Part shown: piece by piece, positions 1-5,396 of the stretch | Layout of the letters: the number at the start of each line of letters is the position of its first letter | Position numbering within the stretch: the first letter of the stretch is position 1 | Assembly (NCBI GenBank): GCA_016933985.1 | Contig: JAFGTU010000304.1 | Span: 1-5,620, forward strand | Length of the DNA: 5,620 nt | Reading direction: 5' to 3' | From: Sedimentisphaerales bacterium | Lineage (GTDB): Bacteria > Planctomycetota > Phycisphaerae > Sedimentisphaerales > Anaerobacaceae | Translations under genes and position numbers: made by a program | Notes under the pieces: generated by a model | The model's database searches: none | What the model saw: the letters and a program-made list of their open reading frames with translations, nothing else | Told to the model about the DNA's origin: nothing

Positions 1-1962
1 GATCAGCAGAACTACCCCGAGAATAACGTAAGAAACGCCGCCCAGCTTATCCCGAACAGGCGCGGCTGTTTCCTCAATCTTCGCCTCGCCCGCCAAGCCG
101 CCCAGCATTACTGCAATAGCCGCGCTGGCGGCCATCGCAGCTAATATCCCGGCCCACCTCGCCGACCACGATGCCTGACTTGTGGCGGTATGATACCTGT
201 CCAAAACATAGTTGCTCAACAGCATCGCCGCTATCCCGCCGAGCAGCGAAGCCCAAAGGATCGCCTGCTTCGCACTCTCGGCCATTGGAACCTTAAGGCA
301 AACGATGAGCAGCCCTGCCACAGCGAGGGCCCCGGCAAATGCCACAGCCCCCTCGAACCTGCCCCCAACAGCCAATCCCTGCTCCGGCCGCTGCGCATCG
401 CCAATGTCGCTGCGACCCTTCACTATACTCAAAATGATAGCAACAACGGGCACCAGCGCCACAACCGTCAGCCCCACGCAATTCGGCAGTATCCACTCCC
501 CTTCGGGCGTCCGGAGGAAGCCCGCCTTGATATCGTCAAAAAGCTGCCAGAAGAAAAGGGTCCCGAGCACTACCGGAATCACCATGCGGATTAGATAATC
601 CCACCATTTGCCTAATTTCCAGTCGCTTCGGCTGTTGGCATGACGCCGCAAAGTCCCAATCCGCCACAGCCAGCCCAGGACTACACACTCCAGCAGCCCC
701 AGAAACGTTATCCCCCACGTCCCGTTGACGAATCCGTCGATAGTGCCCAGCCAGTTGAACCCCCCCTCGGTCACATAAACCAGCCCCAGCAGAAATCCGA
801 CAATCGTCAGCCCAACCAGGACCCTGCCCCTGCTCCACGCGGTCTTATCGACGATGCTCGCCACGATTGCCTCGGTCATGGAAAACGCCGAGTCTATCCC
901 CAGCGTAATAAGTGCGAAGAAGAAGATGAAGCTGAACCACGCCGAATACGGCAATTGCGCCAGTGCATAAGGGAATGCGACAAAAGCCAGCGAGGGACCG
1001 GCGTCCGCTACCTCTTCAACCCTAATCGCATGGCCAGCCTGCTGAGTCACGAAAGCCATTCCGCCCAAAGTCGCAAAAACCGCAAGCCCCGCCACGAAAC
1101 TCGTGCCGAAATCCGCTATGCTGATAATGCCCGCGTTGTTATTGAGATCACTTTTCCTGTGAAGAAAGCTCGCGTATGTTATCATTATCCCGTAAGCCAG
1201 GCTAAGCGAGAAGAAAACCTGCCCGAAGGCATATCGCCACGTTATCGGCTTGGCCAGCTCCGACCACACGGGATCAAGGTAATACGCCAGCCCCTGCATG
1301 CTGCCTTCAAGAGTCAGCCCACGAATCGTCAAGATCAGCAGCATCAGCCACGGCAACGGGACCGTCAGCCACACGATTTTGCCGACCAGCTTCACACCCC
1401 TGAATATGCAAAAGTACATCGCCGCCCAGGTTACCGCCAGCGGCACGACAATATTCCATCGAATCGATCCCAGGCAAAAACGCGCGTCCGCAATATCGAC
1501 CTTGCCCAGATATGTATCATTGAAGAAGCGCTTGGCGTTCGCGACGCCTGCTATACCTTCACCCGCCCACGGCAAATTCCCTCCGGTAAGAATCCCCTTG
1601 ATACTGAACCACAAGAAACTGAAACAATACGCCAGAATCACCGGATAATACGTCACTATCACGAAAGCAAGCACGATCCCCCACCACCCCACCATCTCAA
1701 ACCGCTTATGCCCCCGCTTAAAGGCGTCCGGGGCCGCACGCTGCGTATAGTGGCCGATACTGAACTCCAGGATCATGATCGGGATGCCGACCACGATCAG
1801 CGCAAGGATGTAAGGAATCAGGAACGCCCCGCCGCCGTAACTGTACAGCTTATAGGGAAATCCCCAGAGATTCCCCAGACCCACCGCCGAACCGATCGCC
1901 GCCAAGATGAATCCGCCGCGTGTCCCCCAGCTCTCTCTTTGCTCTTCGAGAAGTTCAGCCAT
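1..1962 (-). CDS. Neurotransmitter:sodium symporter (NSS/SNF) family transporter, C-terminus cut by window edge
   Basis: The minus frame is open from an ATG at 1962 through position 1 (654 codons, no stop seen). NSS proteins (LeuT, MhsT, Tyt1 and eukaryotic neurotransmitter carriers) couple sodium entry to uptake of amino acids or related amines at the inner membrane; the substrate cannot be read here. The family signature is clear: helix 1 has SAVGLGNLWGFPY (residues 25-37), followed by YGGGAFLIPY and GIPIMILEFSIG. Helix 7 has ADFGTSFVAG, with Asp284 at the position where I align the acidic residue of chloride-independent bacterial members such as Tyt1. Helix 8 has LGIDSAF, with Asp357 and Ser358 at the second sodium site. 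Two features are odd: Gly34 replaces the usual outer-gate Arg, and three or four hydrophobic segments follow the normal helix 12 (LeuT has about 515 residues). The ATG is supported by an in-frame TGA eight codons upstream; the ribosome binding site is weak (AGG, 5 nt away). It lies 50 bp downstream of the hydrolase-like gene on the same strand, so co-transcription is likely. Confidence 0.93.
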   Translation of the reverse strand, partial: MAELLEEQRESWGTRGGFILAAIGSAVGLGNLWGFPYKLYSYGGGAFLIPYILALIVVGIPIMILEFSIGHYTQRAAPDAFKRGHKRFEMVGWWGIVLAFVIVTYYPVILAYCFSFLWFSIKGILTGGNLPWAGEGIAGVANAKRFFNDTYLGKVDIADARFCLGSIRWNIVVPLAVTWAAMYFCIFRGVKLVGKIVWLTVPLPWLMLLILTIRGLTLEGSMQGLAYYLDPVWSELAKPITWRYAFGQVFFSLSLAYGIMITYASFLHRKSDLNNNAGIISIADFGTSFVAGLAVFATLGGMAFVTQQAGHAIRVEEVADAGPSLAFVAFPYALAQLPYSAWFSFIFFFALITLGIDSAFSMTEAIVASIVDKTAWSRGRVLVGLTIVGFLLGLVYVTEGGFNWLGTIDGFVNGTWGITFLGLLECVVLGWLWRIGTLRRHANSRSDWKLGKWWDYLIRMVIPVVLGTLFFWQLFDDIKAGFLRTPEGEWILPNCVGLTVVALVPVVAIILSIVKGRSDIGDAQRPEQGLAVGGRFEGAVAFAGALAVAGLLIVCLKVPMAESAKQAILWASLLGGIAAMLLSNYVLDRYHTATSQASWSARWAGILAAMAASAAIAVMLGGLAGEAKIEETAAPVRDKLGGVSYVILGVVLLI

Positions 1963-2012
1963 AGGTGCCTGTCTGACCCTTTCTCAGCTTGCTATTTTCA
2001 ACTAAGTATCAC

Positions 2013-2888
2013 TCAACTATCAGCCAACTCGGGCTCGCCGATTTCATCAGCAGCGATCTGCTCGACATCCTGAATCCTCTGGGCCGCCGCGGCCTCGGCG
2101 ATCTTTCCGCCGATGCCCAGCACTTTCAGCGTCTCCCCCTCGACTATGGTCCTTATCTTGTCTCTCGGAACCGTGGGCAGATTCGTATCGGCAAGCAGCT
2201 TATTAAATCCAAGCAGCGTCTCGATGCACTGCTGCGCCCTGCCCAGAGGAAAGCCGCTGCCGAAAAGCAGCTTGGCCATGACCCCTCGTTCGTTCGCCGC
2301 AACAACGGTATTATACACCTGCCACACGCTGCTCGGCCTGACCGTCAAATCCGCATAGACGTTGGCATGTTTGGCAACGAGTGCGAAAGTCTGCTCCATA
2401 AAGGGTACCCCCATCCCCCCGACAATCATCTTCAACTCCGGAAAAGACCTCGCAACCTCATCTAAAAGGTACGGCTGAGCGTATTCGAGGATCGCTTCGC
2501 GGGACGAAACCGCCTCCCAGTTGTGAAAAAAGACGGGCATCCCCAGCTCCGCAGCCGATTCATAAAACCGCATCGCCCTGCTGTGAGTCGGATGAAAACC
2601 GCTCGCAGAGCAATACAGCACCGCCCCTTCGAGCCCCAGCTTTTCCTGGATAGGCCGGACATTAGCCAGGCCTACCTTATCGTTCGGCGGATCCACAACG
2701 GCAAAGCCAACCATCTTGGCCTTATGCTTCTCGACGTATTCGGCCAGATTCTCATTCACCTCCTCGCTCGGCCCGCCGCCCCTGCCCAGAACAAAACACA
2801 CATCCACAGTCTCCGCCGCAGCCAAATGCTCCGAAACATCCACATCATTAACCGAAAAGTCTATATGCGTATGACAGTCAACTATCAT
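2013..2888 (-). CDS. Amidohydrolase_2-family TIM-barrel protein with atypical active site
   Basis: A 291-residue protein of the size and layout of the amidohydrolase_2 family (PF04909), whose members are cytoplasmic metal-dependent hydrolases or non-oxidative decarboxylases. It opens with VDCHTHID (His6, His8, the first metal-binding pair). It has PVFFHNW (His122) at the end of a strand, then LKMIVGGMGVPFMEQ (153-165) and KLLFGSGFPLG (206-216). In typical members the last two blocks read GHxG and GSDxP; here both key positions are Gly (158 and 212), so a conventional mononuclear metal centre looks incomplete. It may use other residues, have a different reaction, or be a non-catalytic relative. 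The C-terminal tail (about 265-291) is Ala- and acid-rich. The start is supported by GAGGG eight bases upstream (2897-2901). It is the first gene of a probable two-gene unit with the sodium symporter. No signal peptide is seen. The substrate is unknown. Confidence 0.87.
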   Translation of the reverse strand: MIVDCHTHIDFSVNDVDVSEHLAAAETVDVCFVLGRGGGPSEEVNENLAEYVEKHKAKMVGFAVVDPPNDKVGLANVRPIQEKLGLEGAVLYCSASGFHPTHSRAMRFYESAAELGMPVFFHNWEAVSSREAILEYAQPYLLDEVARSFPELKMIVGGMGVPFMEQTFALVAKHANVYADLTVRPSSVWQVYNTVVAANERGVMAKLLFGSGFPLGRAQQCIETLLGFNKLLADTNLPTVPRDKIRTIVEGETLKVLGIGGKIAEAAAAQRIQDVEQIAADEIGEPELADS

Positions 2889-3008
2889 CCCATTTACCCT
2901 CGATTACAACGCCCTTGGCCGTTGCCGATAAAGCAAAGCAATCGCCTTCTTGTCCATACCTAATCACGCGCCGCCGACAGGCGCCAAAACCGCACCAGTC
3001 ATTCGCTT

Positions 3009-3037
3009 ATGCTAAATAATCAATAGTAAATAGTCAA
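3009..3037 (-). promoter_or_regulatory. Candidate sigma70-type promoter for the hydrolase/symporter unit
   Basis: On the minus strand, TTGACT (3037-3032) is followed after exactly 17 bases by TAGCAT (3014-3009). Matches to consensus are 5/6 and 4/6. Transcription would begin near 3002, giving a leader of about 113 bases before the ATG at 2888. A second -35-like TTGACG (3062-3057) lies just upstream without a well-spaced partner. The AT-rich context makes chance matches likely. Confidence 0.35.
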
Positions 3038-3041
3038 TAAT
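3014..3041. repeat. 14-bp AT-rich tandem direct repeat
   Basis: Two adjacent copies, AAATAATCAATAGT (3014-3027) and AAATAGTCAATAAT (3028-3041), match at 12 of 14 positions; a third copy starts (AAAT at 3042) and decays. The block is much more AT-rich than its surroundings and overlaps the candidate minus-strand promoter. It could be a binding site, a bendable promoter element or simple slippage. Confidence 0.6.
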
Positions 3042-3128
3042 AAATCACCCCGCACCCGTCAAGAATAAATATCCCGGCAACACAACTGCACAAAAAAGGC
3101 AAGATGAGCTAACCTTTCGCTCTTGTCA

Positions 3129-3147
3129 TTCCGGGCTTGACCCGGAA
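3129..3147. repeat. Compact palindrome resembling dispersed REP-like elements
   Basis: TTCCGGG (3129-3135) and CCCGGAA (3141-3147) form a perfect 7-bp inverted repeat around CTTGA, and are preceded by GTCA. The string GTCATTCCGGGCTTGACCCG is, from general knowledge, very similar to short palindromes scattered in many copies between genes of several bacterial groups. Only one copy is present here, so its repeat status in this genome is inferred. No T-tract follows it, so it is not a typical intrinsic terminator. Confidence 0.55.
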
Positions 3148-3205
3148 CTCAGTGAATATCAGACTCCATACCATCTTCAACTGAGCCTCGCCATTCTGCG
3201 GACTT

Positions 3206-3230
3206 GATTCCTTCGATATTTACAGGAATC
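3206..3230. repeat. Spaced inverted repeat upstream of the PEP-CTERM promoter
   Basis: GATTCCT (3206-3212) and AGGAATC (3224-3230) are perfect reverse complements separated by 11 bases. The centre lies about 55 bases upstream of the -35 box at 3274, a plausible place for an activator site. A 7-bp match with a free spacer is only modestly unlikely by chance. Confidence 0.35.
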
Positions 3231-3273
3231 GCCGTTTCTGCCAAAAAAATTCGGCACTTCCCGGACTTTCCCC

Positions 3274-3302
3274 TTGACTTTTAACGGCACAACCAGTACA
3301 GT
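3274..3302 (+). promoter_or_regulatory. Sigma70-type promoter of the PEP-CTERM gene
   Basis: TTGACT (3274-3279, 5/6 to consensus) and TACAGT (3297-3302, 4/6) are separated by exactly 17 bases. The expected start of transcription is around 3309, directly at the first base of the hairpin pair at 3310-3348. That agreement between promoter and RNA structure makes the assignment stronger than the box scores alone. Confidence 0.5.
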
Positions 3303-3309
3303 AGAGTAT

Positions 3310-3348
3310 GCTCACGGACGAGCGGGTGAGAAGGCGGACCTTCCCACC
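3310..3348 (+). promoter_or_regulatory. Two-hairpin leader with GGA loops, possible CsrA/Rsm-type binding element
   Basis: Hairpin 1: GCTC (3310-3313) pairs with GAGC (3320-3323) around the loop ACGGAC. Hairpin 2: GGTGAGAAGG (3325-3334) pairs with CCTTCCCACC (3339-3348) with one A-C mismatch, closing the tetraloop CGGA. Only one base separates the two. Each loop carries GGA (3316-3318 and 3336-3338), 20 bases apart, and further GGA triplets lie in the AGGAGG near the gene start (3391-3396). CsrA/RsmA dimers recognise AnGGA in hairpin loops, often at about this spacing. The published TwoAYGGAY RNA motif also has paired hairpins with such loops, though loop 2 here (GCGGAC including its closing pair) departs from AYGGAY in its first base. 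The role is inferred. Confidence 0.5.
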
Positions 3349-3376
3349 ATAAGGCACGGCTACTGCTAAGAAATAT

Positions 3377-3874
3377 GTGTCCATCAGAACAGGAGGAGTG
3401 GTTACGAAGTCATTCAACGAGCACGCATTGTTGGTCCTGCCGTTACTGGCTCTGCTGGGTTCAAGGAATTGCATCGCGTACATTCGACAAGATGACTGTT
3501 CCACAGACGGCATGGGGCGGTTTCAATACATAGTAACGGCGAGTTGGCCCTATCTTGACGCTTTTATGATACCTGCCGGTTCGAGTCGGGGCGTGTATGA
3601 CGCGTCTGTGACACTCGATTGGGCTTTCGAGATTGAGGTTGACCGGACCCTGTTTTCGGCAACTGCCGAGAGTGGCTATATCCCGTATACAGAGCAAGCA
3701 ACATTCGCATTGCACTCCACCCAAGTAGAAGTTGATCTGATAGTGGGCTGGTTTACTGACTCCCCAAACGGCAGACCATGGCGCGGGATTCTTCTGGTGC
3801 CTGCACCCGAACCGGCCACGCTCCTACTGCTCGGCCTCGGTGCGGTGATGGTTAGGAAGAGACGCGGGGCATAA
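3377..3874 (+). CDS. PEP-CTERM sorting-domain protein, small exported protein
   Basis: The C-terminus is a textbook PEP-CTERM tail: PEPATLLLLGLGAVMV (144-159) followed by RKRRGA, that is the Pro-Glu-Pro motif, a short membrane segment and a basic end. Such proteins are exported by Sec, and the tail is recognised by an exosortase for cleavage and attachment at the surface. The N-terminus has a compact hydrophobic core (ALLVLPLLALLG, 17-28) and a likely cleavage near residue 34, fitting a signal peptide. The mature part, about 110 residues, is acidic and beta-rich in appearance and matches no domain I recognise. The start is uncertain: GTG at 3377 gives 165 residues, and GTG at 3398 gives 158 with a more usual signal peptide, but AGGAGG (3391-3396) lies only one base before it. 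The gene has its own promoter and a structured leader, and converges on the membrane-protein gene 22 bp downstream. No exosortase gene is visible in the window. Confidence 0.85.
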   Translation: MSIRTGGVVTKSFNEHALLVLPLLALLGSRNCIAYIRQDDCSTDGMGRFQYIVTASWPYLDAFMIPAGSSRGVYDASVTLDWAFEIEVDRTLFSATAESGYIPYTEQATFALHSTQVEVDLIVGWFTDSPNGRPWRGILLVPAPEPATLLLLGLGAVMVRKRRGA

Positions 3875-3888
3875 GCTGCCCTCGCAGC
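3875..3888. terminator. Small hairpin between convergent genes, weak terminator candidate
   Basis: GCTGC (3875-3879) and GCAGC (3884-3888) form a perfect 5-bp stem with loop CCTC, directly after the PEP-CTERM stop codon and inside the 22-bp gap to the stop of the opposite gene. No T-tract follows on either strand, so intrinsic termination is doubtful; it could still serve as a transcript end for both genes. Confidence 0.3.
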
Positions 3889-3896
3889 ATCCCGCA

Positions 3897-4544
3897 CTAT
3901 CTCGTTCTTCTTCGCGGCCTTCTCGGCTTGGGCGTTTTATACGTTGCCTGCGCCCACAGTTCTCGCCAGGTTTGTATGTAGTCGGAGATCCAGGCCGCAA
4001 TCAGCGTGACTACTCCCAAGATAATCACGTGCTCCAGCAACGCCGACGCCTCCACCTCGGATTTGGGCCATATCACCACGAGCGGGACAACAATCATCGA
4101 GTAGCCGGCACAATACAGAAAGCTGCCCATCCCGCGCCACCTGTCCAGCCCTCTCTGGACGCTCCTGGTCTCGGGGTCATCGGATATCCGCCGTCGCAAC
4201 CGGCCCACAGACAGTTCGAGAAGCAGCCTGTCCATTCCCTCCTTTGCAAGCTTTCGCTGCTCGTTTGTTACCCACGGGTGCTTATCCCTGATTATGTGCA
4301 GATGCACTATCAGCGGGCGCCAGAACATACGGGCCAGGACACAGACATGCAGCGAATATATCAAGACCCCGCAGACCACGGCCCCCGCCGCCGCCACCCA
4401 GATTGAATAGCACGCCGTTTCCTCAGTCGCCACCATCCAGACAAACAATGTGAGAAAACCAACCACGACACACCGCAGCAAGACCCCTATACGGTCAAAT
4501 GCCCGCCCGATTGTCCCTGTCTCGCCATTCGTCCCTGCGACCAT
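3897..4544 (-). CDS. Hypothetical four-helix membrane protein
   Basis: A 215-residue protein that I do not recognise. Four hydrophobic segments are visible: about 20-38, 46-70, 140-160 and 169-189. The loop between the second and third (about 76-138) is long and rich in Arg and Lys (for example GRLRRRISDD), and the tail ends in KPRRPRRRTR. By the positive-inside rule, N-terminus, central loop and C-terminus all face the cytoplasm. The central loop contains HLHIIRDKHPW (81-91), a His-rich stretch just after helix 2. No enzyme motif is evident. The ATG at 4544 has AAAGGG about 9 bases upstream, and a near-consensus promoter lies at 4605-4632. The gene appears monocistronic and is convergent with the PEP-CTERM gene, so no partner is implied by context. 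Confidence 0.78.
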   Translation of the reverse strand: MVAGTNGETGTIGRAFDRIGVLLRCVVVGFLTLFVWMVATEETACYSIWVAAAGAVVCGVLIYSLHVCVLARMFWRPLIVHLHIIRDKHPWVTNEQRKLAKEGMDRLLLELSVGRLRRRISDDPETRSVQRGLDRWRGMGSFLYCAGYSMIVVPLVVIWPKSEVEASALLEHVIILGVVTLIAAWISDYIQTWRELWAQATYKTPKPRRPRRRTR

Positions 4545-4604
4545 AATTGCATCCCTTTCAATGAATCCACCATTACAGCGTCCACCCTTGACTCCAGTCT
4601 CAGG

Positions 4605-4632
4605 ATTATAGTCCTTGCGCGACGAGTCTCAA
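4605..4632 (-). promoter_or_regulatory. Strong sigma70-type promoter for the membrane-protein gene
   Basis: On the minus strand TTGAGA (4632-4627, 5/6) is followed after 16 bases by a perfect TATAAT (4610-4605). Transcription would start near 4598, leaving a leader of about 54 bases before the ATG at 4544. This is the closest match to consensus in the window. Confidence 0.6.
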
Positions 4633-4771
4633 CACCTATTCGGCAATTCGCAACACGAATCCACAAGGCCCGATAATACGTATAGAATGCCGCCTTTGAG
4701 GCTAATGGACGCCGGGGCACGGACCGCAATTTTCTTTTCTCGCCCCCACCTTTGATTTGGCACATTCGTTC

Positions 4772-4800
4772 TTGACGTTCTCGATGCGCAGAAGTACTAT
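4772..4800 (+). promoter_or_regulatory. Candidate promoter for the zf-TFIIB / sialidase-fold operon
   Basis: TTGACG (4772-4777, 5/6) and TACTAT (4795-4800, 4/6) are 17 bases apart; a TATTAT overlaps at 4798-4803. Transcription would start near 4807 and give a leader of about 175 bases containing a terminator-like hairpin and two inverted repeats. A promoter nearer the gene cannot be excluded. Confidence 0.4.
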
Positions 4801-4870
4801 TATCGTCGGTTCGATACCAATGCCCAGAAAAGAAGAAAAGGAGAACGGACAGAACCTATCGACGCCAAGC

Positions 4871-4897
4871 ATCAAGAATCGAGCCGATTTTTTTGAT
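4871..4897 (+). terminator. Terminator-like hairpin with T-tract inside the zf-TFIIB leader
   Basis: AATCG (4877-4881) pairs with CGATT (4885-4889) around AGC, with T bases running on to 4894. The flanking ATCAA (4871-4875) and TTGAT (4893-4897) can pair as well, with a G-T pair and two unpaired T bases. It lies between the candidate promoter and the gene and follows no coding region on the plus strand, so it would act as an attenuator if the promoter at 4772-4800 is real. The stem is short and AT-rich. Confidence 0.35.
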
Positions 4898-4932
4898 TAT
4901 TTCGCGGACTCTTGCGTCTTTATGCAATGAGC

Positions 4933-4969
4933 TCTGCAGATTTGCAGAAACCTTATTCTATGCGTAGAA
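4933..4969 (+). promoter_or_regulatory. Two perfect inverted repeats directly upstream of the ribosome binding site
   Basis: TCTGCA-GATT-TGCAGA (4933-4948) and TTCTA-TGCG-TAGAA (4956-4969) are both perfect, both have 4-base centres, and are 7 bases apart. The second ends one base before the GGAG ribosome binding site at 4971-4974. As RNA they could form two hairpins that set access to the ribosome binding site; as DNA they could be operator half-site pairs. The role is inferred. Confidence 0.45.
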
Positions 4970-4981
4970 CGGAGCAGTATT

Positions 4982-5386
4982 ATGGATTGCCCGGTTTGTA
5001 AGAACGCTATGATAACCCTTGAACTGCAGGAAGTGGAAATCGACTACTGCACGGACTGCGGCGGAATATGGCTCGACGCCGGCGAGCTCGAGGAGCTGCT
5101 CGGCCGAGCCGGCAAGGCCGCACAACTGCTCGCTTCATTCAAAGCCGAGCCGGCCTGCACCGAGAGACTACGCAAGTGTCCTATCTGCGACAAAAAAATG
5201 CAGAAAATCATTGTCGGACAATCCCAGCCGACCCTCTTGATAGATAAATGCGCCAAGGGCGACGGCCTATGGTTCGACAACGGAGAGCTCAACAACATCT
5301 TCGACCGAGCGCAGTTGGACCAGCATAATAAAATCCAGGACCTCCTCGCCGATATGTTCGGCTACGATAAGAAGGATATGGCATAA
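4982..5386 (+). CDS. Double zf-TFIIB zinc-ribbon protein
   Basis: A 134-residue cytoplasmic protein with two copies of the zf-TFIIB zinc-ribbon (PF13453). Copy 1 has CPVC (Cys3, Cys6) and CTDCGGIWLDAGELE (Cys23, Cys26), a complete four-Cys site. Copy 2 has CPIC (Cys66, Cys69) and CAKGDGLWFDNGELN (Cys90). There the fourth ligand is missing; related proteins often have His or Cys near that place, and here it is Gly/Asp (93-94), so zinc binding may be weaker or use Asp94. The family is common in bacteria, and its molecular role is poorly defined despite the name. A charged segment (about 105-134) ends the protein. The start is well supported by GGAG (4971-4974) with a 7-base spacer. The stop codon overlaps the TAAGGAG that serves the next gene, so the two are very likely co-transcribed and perhaps translationally coupled. 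Confidence 0.9.
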   Translation: MDCPVCKNAMITLELQEVEIDYCTDCGGIWLDAGELEELLGRAGKAAQLLASFKAEPACTERLRKCPICDKKMQKIIVGQSQPTLLIDKCAKGDGLWFDNGELNNIFDRAQLDQHNKIQDLLADMFGYDKKDMA

Positions 5387-5396
5387 GGAGCCAACT

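Larger units (their letters stand above)
2889..3376. other. Intergenic regulatory region between divergent units
   Basis: These 488 bases carry no convincing protein gene. They separate the minus-strand hydrolase/symporter unit from the plus-strand PEP-CTERM gene. They hold a candidate minus promoter on a 14-bp AT-rich tandem repeat (about 3009-3041), a compact palindrome (3129-3147), a spaced inverted repeat (3206-3230), a plus promoter (3274-3302) and a two-hairpin leader (3310-3348). A small GCGCC/GGCGC hairpin with a 7-nt loop lies at 2968-2984, inside the predicted leader of the hydrolase gene. The stretch 3046-3128 shows nothing I can name. Confidence 0.7.
4545..4981. other. Intergenic region between divergent genes
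   Basis: These 437 bases hold the minus-strand promoter of the membrane-protein gene (4605-4632), a candidate plus promoter (4772-4800), a purine-rich stretch (about 4827-4852), a terminator-like hairpin (4871-4897) and two perfect inverted repeats (4933-4969) before the zf-TFIIB gene. I see no convincing protein gene. The stretch 4633-4771 contains nothing I can name. Confidence 0.65.

Noticed and set aside
640..2073. Plus-strand open frame of 477 codons
   Set aside because: It lies opposite the NSS transporter. Its translation is rich in Pro, Gln, Arg and His with no domain, as expected from the antisense of a membrane protein, while the minus frame has clear family motifs.
2904..2957. 17-codon minus-strand ORF (MDKKAIALLYRQRPRAL) ending 15 bases before the hydrolase ATG, a possible leader peptide
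   Set aside because: No proper ribosome binding site (AGG is almost adjacent to the ATG), no run of a regulatory codon, and such short frames are frequent by chance.
2523..2963. Plus-strand open frame of 146 codons
   Set aside because: Antisense to the amidohydrolase-family gene, with low-complexity composition and no recognisable motif.
2968..2984. GCGCC/GGCGC hairpin as a terminator
   Set aside because: Short stem, 7-base loop, no T-tract on either strand, and it lies within the predicted leader of a gene.
3310..3348. Guanidine-II (mini-ykkC) riboswitch
   Set aside because: That class has two hairpins with ACGR tetraloops; here the loops are a six-base ACGGAC and a CGGA tetraloop, and the downstream gene is not a guanidine-related gene.
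3220..3513. Minus-strand open frame of 97 codons
   Set aside because: Overlaps the promoter, leader and 5' part of the PEP-CTERM gene and shows no motif; a chance frame.
3972..4406. Plus-strand open frame of 144 codons
   Set aside because: Antisense to the membrane-protein gene, whose hydrophobic segments and promoter are convincing.
4719..4850. Recurrence of ACGGAC (4719-4724 and 4845-4850) as a possible shared regulatory word with the 3314-3319 loop
   Set aside because: A six-base word is expected a few times in 5.6 kb on two strands, and these copies are not in hairpin loops.
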